A stretch of DNA of 14,953 bases. It comes from CAKTOF01 sp964523945. Its GTDB lineage: Bacteria; Bacillota; Clostridia; Oscillospirales; Oscillospiraceae. Under the pieces are notes generated by a model that saw only the letters and a list, made by a program, of their open reading frames with translations, was not told where the DNA came from and ran no database searches. Location: the NCBI GenBank assembly GCA_964523945.1, contig CAZGBU010000044.1, positions 1-14,953 of the forward strand, in the 5' to 3' direction. Both the position numbers and the translations under genes were made by a program. Position 1 is the stretch's first letter. The number at the start of each line of letters is the position of its first letter. Below are positions 1 through 7,308 of this stretch, one piece after another.

Positions 1-1
1 C

Positions 2-40
2 TACATCACGGGGGCGAACAAGCGCGGCGAAGACGCCTGA
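2..40 (+). CDS. 3' end of an upstream gene (partial, unidentified)
   Basis: The first bases read in frame as Y-I-T-G-A-N-K-R-G-E-D-A followed by TGA. A strong intrinsic terminator begins 23 bases later, as expected after a gene end. Only 12 residues are visible, so no family can be named. That this frame is coding is an inference from the terminator and from the absence of a better reading. Confidence 0.4.
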   Translation, partial: YITGANKRGEDA

Positions 41-62
41 TACACCCCAACAGAGGTAAAAC

Positions 63-95
63 AAAGCGGCATGGCGTCAGCCATGCCGCTTTTTC
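63..95 (+). terminator. Intrinsic terminator of the upstream gene
   Basis: An 11-base perfect stem (65-75 with 80-90, arm AGCGGCATGGC) closes on the loop GTCA. It runs into TTTTTCTT, and A63-A64 can extend the stem into the T tract. This isolates the upstream unit from the molybdenum operon. Confidence 0.9.
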
Positions 96-107
96 TTGCG
101 CACGGAG

Positions 108-137
108 TTGACAGTACGCTGCAGATTGTGCTATAAT
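108..137 (+). promoter_or_regulatory. Sigma-A promoter of the mod-moe-moa operon
   Basis: A consensus -35 TTGACA (108-113) and consensus -10 TATAAT (132-137) are separated by 18 bases. A TGC immediately before the -10 adds an extended -10 element. Transcription should start near 143-146, just upstream of the riboswitch-like leader. Such a strong promoter makes sense if expression is limited downstream by the leader RNA. Confidence 0.9.
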
Positions 138-153
138 TTTGCAAAAGTGAACA

Positions 154-265
154 GTTTCCGAAGCCAGTTTGCCTAATGGGCTTGCCCGATGGCGGCTGGC
201 CGGAGCCAGAAGGCTCCCATGCCGATGCTGGAAACGGCGCGGTTCTCCGTATTTGAGAAGGAAAC
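154..265 (+). promoter_or_regulatory. Moco (molybdenum cofactor) riboswitch aptamer
   Basis: The leader folds by eye into a closed multi-helix RNA. The closing stem is GTTTCC (154-159) with GGAAAC (260-265). Inside are GCCAG (163-167) with CTGGC (196-200), the hairpin GGAGCC-AGAA-GGCTCC (202-217), GCCG (221-224) with CGGC (235-238) around a GGAAA segment, and TTCTC (243-247) with GAGAA (255-259). The segment resembling CTCCCATGCCGATGCTGGAA matches my recollection of the conserved core of the Moco RNA motif, known from Moco biosynthesis and molybdate transport operons. The genes downstream are exactly those. Whether it senses the molybdenum or the tungsten form is not decidable here. A covariance-model search would settle the assignment. 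Confidence 0.85.
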
Positions 266-298
266 AAAGCGTCTGCGCAGGCTTTCCTGTGTCCGTTT

Positions 299-335
299 CG
301 CCCTGTTTTGAGTTCTCAAGATAGGGTGCTTTTTT
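299..335 (+). terminator. Leader terminator (riboswitch expression platform)
   Basis: A 13-pair stem (299-311 with 316-328, with three G-T pairs) closes on GTTC. It is followed by C329 and six T (330-335). It sits between the aptamer and modA, so readthrough is needed for any expression of the operon. The simplest reading is ligand-controlled premature termination. By analogy with known Moco riboswitches, cofactor abundance should favour termination. No long antiterminator is obvious by eye. Confidence 0.85.
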
Positions 336-383
336 GCGCGTGCGCAGATGTCGAATGGGAACTGGAACTTTTTATACATTGAA

Positions 384-390
384 AAGGAGA
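384..390 (+). promoter_or_regulatory. Ribosome binding site fixing the modA start
   Basis: AAGGAGA lies eight bases before ATG 399. An in-frame ATG at 348 lacks such a site and would put 17 unlikely residues before a clean lipoprotein signal peptide, so 399 is chosen. Confidence 0.85.
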
Positions 391-398
391 GATGTCCC

Positions 399-1391
399 AT
401 GAAACCGAACAAACTGAAACGACTTCTTGCCCTGGTGCTCGCACTGGCGCTGGTCTTTGCCCTGGCTGCCTGCGGCGTGAACGACGACGCGACGGACGCG
501 GATCAGTCAGACAGCCAGGGGACGGACGAAAGCGGTCAAACCGAGCAGACGCCGGATGCGGCTGAGGACGCCGGAGATGCCGGAGACACGGAAGAGGCCA
601 CCGAGCCGGAGGAGACGACCGATGGCGAAGAGCAGGCAGCTTCCACCGACGAGCCGGTTGAGCTGATTGTCTACGCGGCGGCCTCGCTGACCGAGACGCT
701 GGAGCAGATCAAAGAGGTCTACGAACAGGAGCATCCCAATGTGACGATCGTCTACAGCTTTGGCTCGTCCGGCACGCTCAAGACCCAGATCGAAGAGGGC
801 GCCGAATGCGATCTCTTTATTTCCGCCGCACAGCTCCAGATGGACCAGCTCGACATCACAGCCGATCCCTCGGTCAACACCGACGGGCTGGACTTTGTCC
901 TGAGCGATACGCGCATCGATCTGTTGGAGAACCGCGTCGCACTGGCGGTTCCGGATGGCAACCCGGCCGGAATCGAATCGTATGAGGATCTGAGGACAGC
1001 GCTCGAGTCGGGTGAGATCCTGATGGCGATGGGGAACTCTGACGTCCCGGTGGGACAGTACACACAGCTGATTCTGGAATACTTTGGCCTTGACGAAGCG
1101 GAACTGGCCGCTGCCGGCGTACTGACCTATGGCTCCGATGTCAAGGAGGTGACCACCCAGGTGTCCGAGGGCACGGTTGACTGTGGTATCATCTACGCCA
1201 CCGACGCGTTCTCGGCCGGCCTGGAGATTGTCGATTATGCGACGGCAGAGATGTGCGGCCAGGTGATCTATCCCGCAGCTGTGCTGAATACGACGTCCAA
1301 CCAGGCGGCGGCGCAGGAATTCCTCGACTTCCTGCTTACAGATGAAGCGGCTACGATTTTTGAATCGGTCGGATTCAGCATGGTACAGTAA
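399..1391 (+). CDS. modA: Molybdate ABC transporter substrate-binding lipoprotein ModA
   Basis: This is the extracellular molybdate (possibly tungstate) receptor of the ModABC importer, 330 residues. Residues 1-25 form a lipoprotein signal: basic start, Leu/Ala/Val-rich core, lipobox LAAC with lipidated C25. Residues 26-87 are a long acidic Asp/Glu/Thr/Ala linker without Lys or Arg. The binding-protein fold follows from residue 88, with ModA-typical segments such as YAAASLTETLEQ, SFGSSGTLKTQIEEGA and DLFISA, and later PVGQY and CGIIYATDA. The family and the adjacent modB and modC make the assignment firm. The long linker is unusual and may hold the receptor away from the membrane or cell wall. 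The gene is first after the riboswitch terminator and is followed by a hairpin before modB. Confidence 0.93.
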   Translation: MKPNKLKRLLALVLALALVFALAACGVNDDATDADQSDSQGTDESGQTEQTPDAAEDAGDAGDTEEATEPEETTDGEEQAASTDEPVELIVYAAASLTETLEQIKEVYEQEHPNVTIVYSFGSSGTLKTQIEEGAECDLFISAAQLQMDQLDITADPSVNTDGLDFVLSDTRIDLLENRVALAVPDGNPAGIESYEDLRTALESGEILMAMGNSDVPVGQYTQLILEYFGLDEAELAAAGVLTYGSDVKEVTTQVSEGTVDCGIIYATDAFSAGLEIVDYATAEMCGQVIYPAAVLNTTSNQAAAQEFLDFLLTDEAATIFESVGFSMVQ

Positions 1392-1402
1392 CACACAGCG
1401 CA

Positions 1403-1434
1403 AAAACCGGGCGGGCGCTTCCCCGCCCGGTTTT
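1403..1434 (+). terminator. modA-modB intergenic hairpin (attenuator or mRNA stabiliser)
   Basis: A 13-pair perfect stem (1403-1415 with 1422-1434, core CCGGGCGGG) closes on a six-base loop. The only T run is the TTTT at the stem end, so termination should be partial. Such hairpins after a binding-protein gene commonly raise the binding protein level over the permease by protecting the upstream mRNA or attenuating readthrough. Here that role is inferred. Confidence 0.7.
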
Positions 1435-1460
1435 CACAGTCCACAGAGAGGAGGACGCGT

Positions 1461-2147
1461 ATGGATTGGTTCCCGCTGTGGAACTCACTGCGCATTGCAG
1501 CAATTTCCACTGTGATTATCTTTTTTCTCGGCATTTTCTTCGCATACTATATTGCCAAGGCGCCCCGCGTGGTCAAGGGCCTGCTGGACGTGGTGCTGAC
1601 GCTCCCGCTGGTGCTGCCTCCGACGGTGGTCGGATATCTGCTGCTGCGCGTGCTCGGGCCAAAACGCGTGATCGGGGCATGGTTCCTGGAGGTATTTAAC
1701 CTCCGGCTTGTCATGACCTGGTGGTCGGCAATTTTTGCCACAGTCATCGTTGCGTTTCCGCTGATGTACCGGACGGCGCGCGGTGCGTTTGAGTCATTCG
1801 ACCGGACGCTGGCCTGGTCGGCACAGACGCTTGGCCGCTCGAACAGCTATGTTTTCTGGCGAGTCCAGATGCCGTACTGCCGGCAGGGAATCCTGGCCGG
1901 TACGGTGCTCGCGTTTGCACGCGCGCTTGGTGAATACGGCGCGACCAGTATGATCGCCGGCTACACGCCGGGGCGCACCGCGACGATTTCCACTACGGTC
2001 TATCAGCTCTGGCGAACGAATGATGATGCAGGCGCGCTGCGCTGGGTACTGGTCAACGTGGCCATTTCCGCCGCGGTGCTGCTGGTGGTCAATCTGCTGG
2101 AGCGGCGCATCCGCGTGCGGGGCCGGAAAAAGGAGGCGCAGGCATGA
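1461..2147 (+). CDS. modB: Molybdate ABC transporter permease ModB
   Basis: This is the membrane channel subunit of the molybdate importer, 228 residues with about five hydrophobic segments, the normal ModB size. The cytoplasmic coupling (EAA) loop is at about residues 119-138 (AQTLGRSNSYVFWRVQMP). It is followed by the family signature around ARALGEYGATSMIAGYTPGR (154-173). AGGAGG ends six bases before the ATG. The stop overlaps the modC start as ATGA, implying translational coupling. The call rests on family motifs and on the flanking modA and modC. Confidence 0.93.
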   Translation: MDWFPLWNSLRIAAISTVIIFFLGIFFAYYIAKAPRVVKGLLDVVLTLPLVLPPTVVGYLLLRVLGPKRVIGAWFLEVFNLRLVMTWWSAIFATVIVAFPLMYRTARGAFESFDRTLAWSAQTLGRSNSYVFWRVQMPYCRQGILAGTVLAFARALGEYGATSMIAGYTPGRTATISTTVYQLWRTNDDAGALRWVLVNVAISAAVLLVVNLLERRIRVRGRKKEAQA

Positions 2148-3199
2148 GCCTTCAGGTGGATCTTACAAAACGCCTGGATGATTTTACGCTGCGCGTCCAG
2201 TTTGAGGCGGAACGGGAGACGCTTGCACTGCTCGGTGCATCCGGCTGCGGCAAAAGCATGACGCTCAAATGCATCGCCGGTGTGGAAAAGCCGGATGAAG
2301 GCAGGATCGTACTCGACGGCCGCACGCTCTTTGACAGCAAGGCGCATATCAATCTGCCGCCGCAGAAGCGGCGCGTCGGCTATCTGTTCCAGCAGTATGC
2401 ATTGTTTCCCAACATGACGGTGGAGCAGAACATTGCGGCCGGCGCGCGTCATTTGCCCCGGAAGGAGCGGCGCGCACGCGTGCAGCAGCTGGTTGCCAGC
2501 ATGCGGCTCGAGGGGCTGGAGAAGAAGCGGCCGGCACAGCTCTCCGGCGGCCAGCAGCAGCGCACGGCGCTTGCGCGCATCCTGGCCAGCGAGCCGGAAG
2601 CGCTGCTGCTGGACGAGCCGTTTTCTGCGCTTGACAGCTATCTCAAATGGGAACTGGAGCTGGAACTGACCGAGCTCCTGGCTGATTTTTCCGGCACGAT
2701 TGTATGGGTTTCCCATGACCGCGGCGAGGTCTGCCGCAACTGCGGCGCGGTCTGCGTCCTGGCGGACGGCCGCTCCGAACCGCGCCAGAGTGTTGCACAG
2801 CTGCTTGCGGCGCCGCAGACCGAGGCATCATGCCTGCTGTCCGGCTGTAAGAATTTTTCGCGCATTGAGCCGATCGGCGGAACGCGGGTGCGTGCGCTTG
2901 ACTGGGGCGCAGAGCTGACGCTCGCCAGACTGCCGGAGGATGCCAGCCTGATCGGCGTACATGCGGATGCCATCCGCCTGGCAAATGAAGACGGAGAAAA
3001 CGTTCTCCGCTGCCGCGTGCAGCGCGTGGTGGACGATGTATCATGCAGTGTGATCATGCTTACACCGCCCGGCGGCAGCGGCGGGGCGTTCGCCAAAATC
3101 CGGCTGGAACTGCCCAAATCAGACTGGGCTACGCTTGACAGCCCGGGGGAGCTTCTGCTATACATGGAACCAGAGCGGATTCTGCCGCTCCGGAAATAG
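2144..3199 (+). CDS. modC: Molybdate ABC transporter ATP-binding protein ModC
   Basis: This is the ATPase subunit that powers molybdate import, 351 residues. Visible motifs are Walker A GASGCGKS (31-38), a Q-loop around LFQQYALFPN (81-90), signature LSGGQQQR (133-140), Walker B ALLLDEPFSALD (153-164) and the switch His in VWVSHDRGE (H191). Residues from about 285 to the end form a short C-terminal domain in the place of the molybdate-binding Mop/TOBE module, followed by LLLYMEPERILPL. The start overlaps modB by four bases. Full-length with all catalytic motifs intact. Eleven bases separate its stop from the moeA start, so transport and cofactor synthesis share one transcript. Confidence 0.93.
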   Translation: MSLQVDLTKRLDDFTLRVQFEAERETLALLGASGCGKSMTLKCIAGVEKPDEGRIVLDGRTLFDSKAHINLPPQKRRVGYLFQQYALFPNMTVEQNIAAGARHLPRKERRARVQQLVASMRLEGLEKKRPAQLSGGQQQRTALARILASEPEALLLDEPFSALDSYLKWELELELTELLADFSGTIVWVSHDRGEVCRNCGAVCVLADGRSEPRQSVAQLLAAPQTEASCLLSGCKNFSRIEPIGGTRVRALDWGAELTLARLPEDASLIGVHADAIRLANEDGENVLRCRVQRVVDDVSCSVIMLTPPGGSGGAFAKIRLELPKSDWATLDSPGELLLYMEPERILPLRK

Positions 3200-3210
3200 A
3201 GGTGTTGACG

Positions 3211-4431
3211 ATGCGAAAACAGATCCCGGCCGACGATGCGCGCGATCTTCTGCTCTCACAGCCGGCCGCGCCGCGCATTGAGCGTATGCGTCTGGCGGAT
3301 GCGGCCGGCCGCGTGCTGGCCGAGACAGTCACGGCGCATATGGCGCTGCCGCCGTTTGACAAAAGCCCCTATGATGGCTATGCGCTGCGCGCCGAGGATA
3401 CGGCCGACGCTTCGCCGGCGCATCCGGTCACACTCTCGCTCACCGAGGAGATCCCGGCGGGCAGCGCGCCGCAGCTGCCGGTTGGGCCGGGGCAGGCGGC
3501 CAAGATTCTGACCGGTGCGCCGATTCCGCCGGGGGCTGACGTAACGGTCAAGTATGAGAAGACGGTGTTTACCGACCGGTCCGTCACACTCACCGCCCCG
3601 CTCAAACCGGATACGGACATTGTCCGTACCGGCGAGGATATTGCGCCGGGCGATGTCCTGGCAGAGGCCGGAACGGTGATCGACCCTGCCGTCTGCGCGA
3701 TGCTGGCGGGGCAGGGCATGACGGAAGCACCGGTGTTTGTTCGGCCGCGCGTGCATCTGATTGCGACCGGCTCGGAGCTGGCTGCACCCGGACAGGCACT
3801 TGCAGCCGCGCAGATCTACGACACGAACACCGCGCTGCTCACCGGATATCTGACACGCCTGGGGATTGAAGTGACGGACGGCGGCATCCTGCCCGACGAG
3901 TCGGAAACGATTGCATCGGCGATCGAATGCGCACTGGCAGGGAGCGACCTGGTGATCACAACGGGCGGCGCGTCGGTCGGCGACTACGATTGGTCGGTAC
4001 GCACGGCCGAAATGATCGGTGCGGAAGTGCTGTTCTGGAAGACGGCGATGAAGCCCGGCGGATCGATTATGGCGGCAGTACGGGACGGAAAAGTGATCCT
4101 CGGCCTGTCCGGCAATCCCGGCGCGGCGGTCATTGGTCTGCATCGAATTGCGATGCCATATCTGAAAAAACTCTGTGGCCGCGCTGCGGTGTTACCGACT
4201 GCACTGGAGGCGTATCTGGCACGCGATTTTGGAAAGAAAAGCCCGCAGCTTCGCATGGTGCGCGGTCATCTGGATTTTTCGGAGGGCCGTGTGCTGTTCT
4301 GCGCGCACGATGGACAGGGCAACGGCGCAGTGCGCTCGCTTGCCGGCTGCGACGCGTTTGCTGAGATTCCGGCTGGCAGCCCGCCGCTGCGCGCCGGGAC
4401 GAAAGTGCGGGTGTACAGGCTGGACCGATGA
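3211..4431 (+). CDS. moeA: Molybdopterin molybdenumtransferase MoeA
   Basis: MoeA inserts molybdate into adenylylated molybdopterin to form active Mo-cofactor in the cytoplasm. The 406 residues are the standard length. Family motifs are LPPFDKSPYDGYA (47-59, with the conserved Asp of the DGYA segment), KILTGAPIPPGAD (98-110), RTGEDIAPGD (139-148), TTGGASVGDYDW (250-261), MKPGG (280-284) and LSGNPGAA (299-306). GAGGTG lies six bases before ATG 3211. An in-frame GTG at 3202 lies within that site and is less likely. The stop overlaps moaA as ATGA. A second, divergent MoeA-like protein is encoded downstream, so the two may divide labour, but this copy carries the canonical motifs. Confidence 0.93.
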   Translation: MRKQIPADDARDLLLSQPAAPRIERMRLADAAGRVLAETVTAHMALPPFDKSPYDGYALRAEDTADASPAHPVTLSLTEEIPAGSAPQLPVGPGQAAKILTGAPIPPGADVTVKYEKTVFTDRSVTLTAPLKPDTDIVRTGEDIAPGDVLAEAGTVIDPAVCAMLAGQGMTEAPVFVRPRVHLIATGSELAAPGQALAAAQIYDTNTALLTGYLTRLGIEVTDGGILPDESETIASAIECALAGSDLVITTGGASVGDYDWSVRTAEMIGAEVLFWKTAMKPGGSIMAAVRDGKVILGLSGNPGAAVIGLHRIAMPYLKKLCGRAAVLPTALEAYLARDFGKKSPQLRMVRGHLDFSEGRVLFCAHDGQGNGAVRSLAGCDAFAEIPAGSPPLRAGTKVRVYRLDR

Positions 4432-5372
4432 AAGATGGATTTGGACGGGATGTCACCTATCTGCGCGTATCGGTGACAGACCTTTGCAATCTGCGCTGCC
4501 GGTATTGTATGCCGGAGAGTGGCGTGGAGAAGCGCGCGCACGATGAAATCCTGACAATTGAGGAGATCGCGGACGCTATTGCTGCGGCCGCGCGCTGCGG
4601 CATTCGCAAAATCCGCATCACCGGCGGCGAACCGCTGGTGCGCCGCGGCATTGTGGACATCTGCCGTGCCGCGGCCGGGACACCGGGAATCGATGAGGTC
4701 TGCCTGACGACGAACGGCGTGCTGCTGCCCGCGCTGGCGGGTGCGCTGCGCGCGGCCGGCGTCGCGCGGCTGAATATCAGCCTGGATACAATGGATCCGG
4801 AAAAGTACGCTGCGATCACATGCCTGGGACGGCTGGACGACGTGCTGGCCGGTCTCCGCGCGGCGGAGGAAGCGGGGTTTTGCCATACCAAGATCAACTG
4901 CGTACTGATGGGCGGTGTCAACGACGACGAGATCGCCGATTTCGTCGGCCTGACGCGTGAGTGGGACTATACAGTGCGTTTCATTGAGCTGATGCCGATC
5001 GGCGAGAGCGCAGCATGGGATCAGGCACGTTTTCTGTCGGCCGATGCAGTGCTGCAGGCGGTGCCGGCCCTTCAGCCCGATGGGACAGACGGCGTGTCCG
5101 AGGTCTACCGTGTGCCGGGCTGGACCGGCTCAGTCGGGCTGATCCGGCCAATCAGCCGCCACTTCTGCCCGGCGTGCAACCGGATCCGTCTGACAGCTGA
5201 CGGCCATCTCAAGCCATGCCTGCACTCGTCGCAGGAGATCAGTCTGAAAGGACTGGATGGGCAGGCTATGGAGCAGGCGATCCGTGCGGCGATTCTGGCG
5301 AAGCCGCAGCGCCATCATCTCGAGGACGGCGCGAGTGAGAGCCTGCGCGGTATGAACGCAATTGGAGGTTGA
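4428..5372 (+). CDS. moaA: GTP 3',8-cyclase MoaA (radical SAM)
   Basis: MoaA catalyses the first committed step of Moco synthesis, converting GTP to 3',8-cyclo-7,8-dihydro-GTP, the substrate of MoaC. The 314 residues carry both iron-sulfur sites. The radical-SAM site is CNLRCRYC (C20, C24, C27). The C-terminal substrate-binding cluster is in FCPACNRIRLTADGHLKPC (C247, C250, C264, spacing C-x2-C-x13-C). GGEP is at 66-69. The protein ends in RGMNAIGG, preserving the C-terminal Gly-Gly tail important in MoaA. Overlaps moeA by four bases. The moaC ribosome binding site GGAGG lies in its last codons. All expected catalytic features are intact. Confidence 0.96.
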   Translation: MKDGFGRDVTYLRVSVTDLCNLRCRYCMPESGVEKRAHDEILTIEEIADAIAAAARCGIRKIRITGGEPLVRRGIVDICRAAAGTPGIDEVCLTTNGVLLPALAGALRAAGVARLNISLDTMDPEKYAAITCLGRLDDVLAGLRAAEEAGFCHTKINCVLMGGVNDDEIADFVGLTREWDYTVRFIELMPIGESAAWDQARFLSADAVLQAVPALQPDGTDGVSEVYRVPGWTGSVGLIRPISRHFCPACNRIRLTADGHLKPCLHSSQEISLKGLDGQAMEQAIRAAILAKPQRHHLEDGASESLRGMNAIGG

Positions 5373-5374
5373 GC

Positions 5375-5851
5375 ATGGAACTAACGCATTTCAATGCCGA
5401 TGGGCGTGCACGGATGGTGGATGTGAGCGAAAAGCCTGCCACGCTGCGCGAGGCGGTGGCCGGCGCGATTGTCCGGCTGAATCCGGGTACATTCGCGCTC
5501 GTGCGCGATGGAAAGATGAAAAAGGGCGACGTGCTGGCTGTTGCGCAGGTCGCCGGCATTATGGCGGCAAAAAAGAACGCCGAGCTGATCCCAATGTGCC
5601 ATCCGATTGCGCTGACGGGCGTGGATCTGTCGTTTGCGCTCGATGAGACAGACAGAACCATCGCCATTCGCGCTGCGGTGCGCTGCAAGGGCGAGACCGG
5701 CGTGGAGATGGAGGCGCTGACGGCGGCGTCCGTTGCGGCGCTGACGATCTATGACATGTGCAAGGCAGTGCAGCGCGATATTGAGATTGACCGCGTGCGG
5801 CTGCTGAAAAAGTCCGGCGGCAAGTCGGGCGACTACATCAGGGAGGAATGA
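5375..5851 (+). CDS. moaC: Cyclic pyranopterin monophosphate synthase MoaC
   Basis: MoaC converts the MoaA product into cyclic pyranopterin monophosphate. The 158 residues are the full family length. The start LTHFNADGRARMVDVSEK is typical. Active-site residues correspond to the E. coli enzyme with an offset of one: K50, C75 and H76 (PMCHPIALTG), E111 and E113 (GVEMEALTAAS), D127 and K130 (YDMCKA). The tail LLKKSGGKSGD is conserved in the family. GGAGG at 5364-5368 precedes ATG 5375, which is two bases after the moaA stop, so the pair is probably translationally coupled. Confidence 0.96.
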   Translation: MELTHFNADGRARMVDVSEKPATLREAVAGAIVRLNPGTFALVRDGKMKKGDVLAVAQVAGIMAAKKNAELIPMCHPIALTGVDLSFALDETDRTIAIRAAVRCKGETGVEMEALTAASVAALTIYDMCKAVQRDIEIDRVRLLKKSGGKSGDYIREE

Positions 5852-5855
5852 GACA

Positions 5856-6287
5856 ATGGCAAGCGTAGTGGCGGTCTGCATCAGCGAGCAGAAGGGCACA
5901 CAGAAGCACGCGGTGCCGGAGATCACGCTGCGAAAAGCGCACGGGATCGTCGGTGACGCGCATGCAGGCAACTGGCACCGCCAGGTCAGCCTGCTCGGCA
6001 CGGAGAGTGTCGATCAGCTGCGTACTGTCCTGCCGGACATTGCGCCCGGCGCATTTGCAGAGAATATTCTGACAGAAGGGATCACGCTTTATACGCTGCC
6101 GGTCGGTACAAGATTGCGCGTCGGCGAGACGCTGCTTGAGGTGACGCAGATCGGTAAGGAGTGCCATCAGGGCTGCGAGATCCGCCGCCTGACCGGCGAC
6201 TGTGTGATGCCGCGCGAGGGGATCTTTGCCATTGTGCTCGAAGAGGGAACCATCCGCGCCGGCGACACAGTGGAGGTTGTGCAATGA
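5856..6287 (+). CDS. MOSC domain-containing protein
   Basis: A stand-alone MOSC domain of 143 residues. MOSC domains (molybdenum cofactor sulfurase C-terminal) bind Moco and take part in sulfur transfer to the metal or in cofactor trafficking. The signature is GKECHQGC followed by GDCVMPREGIFAIVL. The conserved Cys is C103, with C107 and C116 nearby, and GIVGDAHAG (30-38) also fits the family. GGGAGGA sits eight bases before the ATG. The stop overlaps the next ATG by four bases. Similar short MOSC proteins occur in Moco operons of Clostridia, where their exact role is unsettled. Cofactor maturation or handover, perhaps with the neighbouring MoeA-like protein, is inferred from position. Confidence 0.9.
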   Translation: MASVVAVCISEQKGTQKHAVPEITLRKAHGIVGDAHAGNWHRQVSLLGTESVDQLRTVLPDIAPGAFAENILTEGITLYTLPVGTRLRVGETLLEVTQIGKECHQGCEIRRLTGDCVMPREGIFAIVLEEGTIRAGDTVEVVQ

Positions 6288-7306
6288 AAAAAATCAAAGT
6301 GGAAGATGCGGTGGGACAGGTGCTCTGCCACGATATGACAGCGATTCTGGAGGATGGCTTCAAGGGTGTCAAATTCCATCGCGGCCATGTCATCACCGAG
6401 CAGGACATTCCCGAGCTGAAAAAGATCGGGAAAGATCATATTTACATCTGGGAGCCGGAGACCGACGAGGTGCATGAGGACGACGCGGCACGGCTCCTGA
6501 CCGAAGCGATGTGCGGCAGCGGCGTCACATTCTCCGGCCCGTCGGAGGGGAAAATGACGGCCCGTGCGGCGCAGCGCGGCCTGTTCGTGCTTGCGCGCGA
6601 AGCGCTGCGTGCCATCAATCTCGTCGATGACTATACTGTCGCCTGCCTGCCGTCATATACGCCGGTGGAGGAAGGACAGGCGGTAGCCGGAGCGCGCATT
6701 GTCCCGCTGGTGACAAAGCGTCAGAACGTCGATGCGGCGGTCGGGCTGGCCCGGCAGGCAGAGCCGGTGCTGCGCGTCGAGCCGTACCGTCCGCTCAAAA
6801 GCGCCGTGATCATCACGGGCAGCGAAGTCTACTACGGGCGAATCCAGGATGCATTTGAGCCGATTATGCGGGAGAAGCTTGAATCATTCGGCGCTGAGAT
6901 CATCGGTGTGGAAAAGTGTCCGGACGAGCTTGCACGCATTGTGGCTGCGATCGACGACTTCCTGGCACGCGGCGCAGAATTGATTCTGCTGACCGGCGGC
7001 ATGTCGGTCGACCCGGATGACCTGACGCCGACCGCAATGCGGACCGGCGGAGCGGAACTGCTTTTCCAGGGCGTCCCGATGCAGCCGGGCAATATGCTGA
7101 CTATGGCAAAGAAAGGCGGAGCAACGCTGATCGGCGTGCCGGGGGCGTCGATGCATGCAAAGGTGACAAGCCTGGACGTGTTCCTGCCCCGTGTTTTCGC
7201 AGGCGTCCCGGTGACAAAAGAGGATGTCATGGCGGCCGGTGAGGGCGGACTTTGCATGAATTGTAAGGTCTGCACCTGGCCGAAGTGCTATTTTGGGAGG
7301 TGTTGA
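6284..7306 (+). CDS. MoeA-like molybdopterin-binding protein with Cys-rich tail
   Basis: A 340-residue protein whose second half is a molybdopterin-binding MogA/MoeA fold: VIITGSEVYYGRI (175-187), LLTGGMSVDPDDLTP (235-249), QPGN (267-270) and GVPGAS (284-289). Its N-terminal part (GFKGVKFHRGHVITEQDI) differs from canonical MoeA and lacks the LPPFD...DGYA segment. The last 17 residues, CMNCKVCTWPKCYFGRC, hold five cysteines (C324, C327, C330, C335, C340), spaced as for a metal or iron-sulfur site. GGAGG precedes ATG 6284, which overlaps the MOSC stop. It is probably a paralogous late-stage Moco factor, such as a second insertase, a tungsten- or enzyme-specific variant, or a carrier. The function is not established. 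Confidence 0.85.
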   Translation: MKKIKVEDAVGQVLCHDMTAILEDGFKGVKFHRGHVITEQDIPELKKIGKDHIYIWEPETDEVHEDDAARLLTEAMCGSGVTFSGPSEGKMTARAAQRGLFVLAREALRAINLVDDYTVACLPSYTPVEEGQAVAGARIVPLVTKRQNVDAAVGLARQAEPVLRVEPYRPLKSAVIITGSEVYYGRIQDAFEPIMREKLESFGAEIIGVEKCPDELARIVAAIDDFLARGAELILLTGGMSVDPDDLTPTAMRTGGAELLFQGVPMQPGNMLTMAKKGGATLIGVPGASMHAKVTSLDVFLPRVFAGVPVTKEDVMAAGEGGLCMNCKVCTWPKCYFGRC

Positions 7307-7308
7307 AG

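Noticed and set aside
1..267. Minus-strand frame of 88 codons over the left edge
   Set aside because: It runs antisense through the terminator, promoter and riboswitch-like leader, whose signals are far stronger. No ribosome binding site or family resemblance.
507..1403. Minus-strand frame of 298 codons opposite modA
   Set aside because: An antisense shadow of a GC-rich gene. The translation is rich in Arg/His/Cys with no recognisable domain, while modA is certain.
3256..4143. Minus-strand frame of 295 codons opposite moeA
   Set aside because: Antisense shadow. Arg-rich low-complexity translation without motifs, inside a firmly identified moeA.
6161..6283. N-terminal extension of the MoeA-like protein into the MOSC gene
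   Set aside because: It would overlap the MOSC coding sequence by over 120 bases. ATG 6284 has a good GGAGG site and starts a family-like N terminus.
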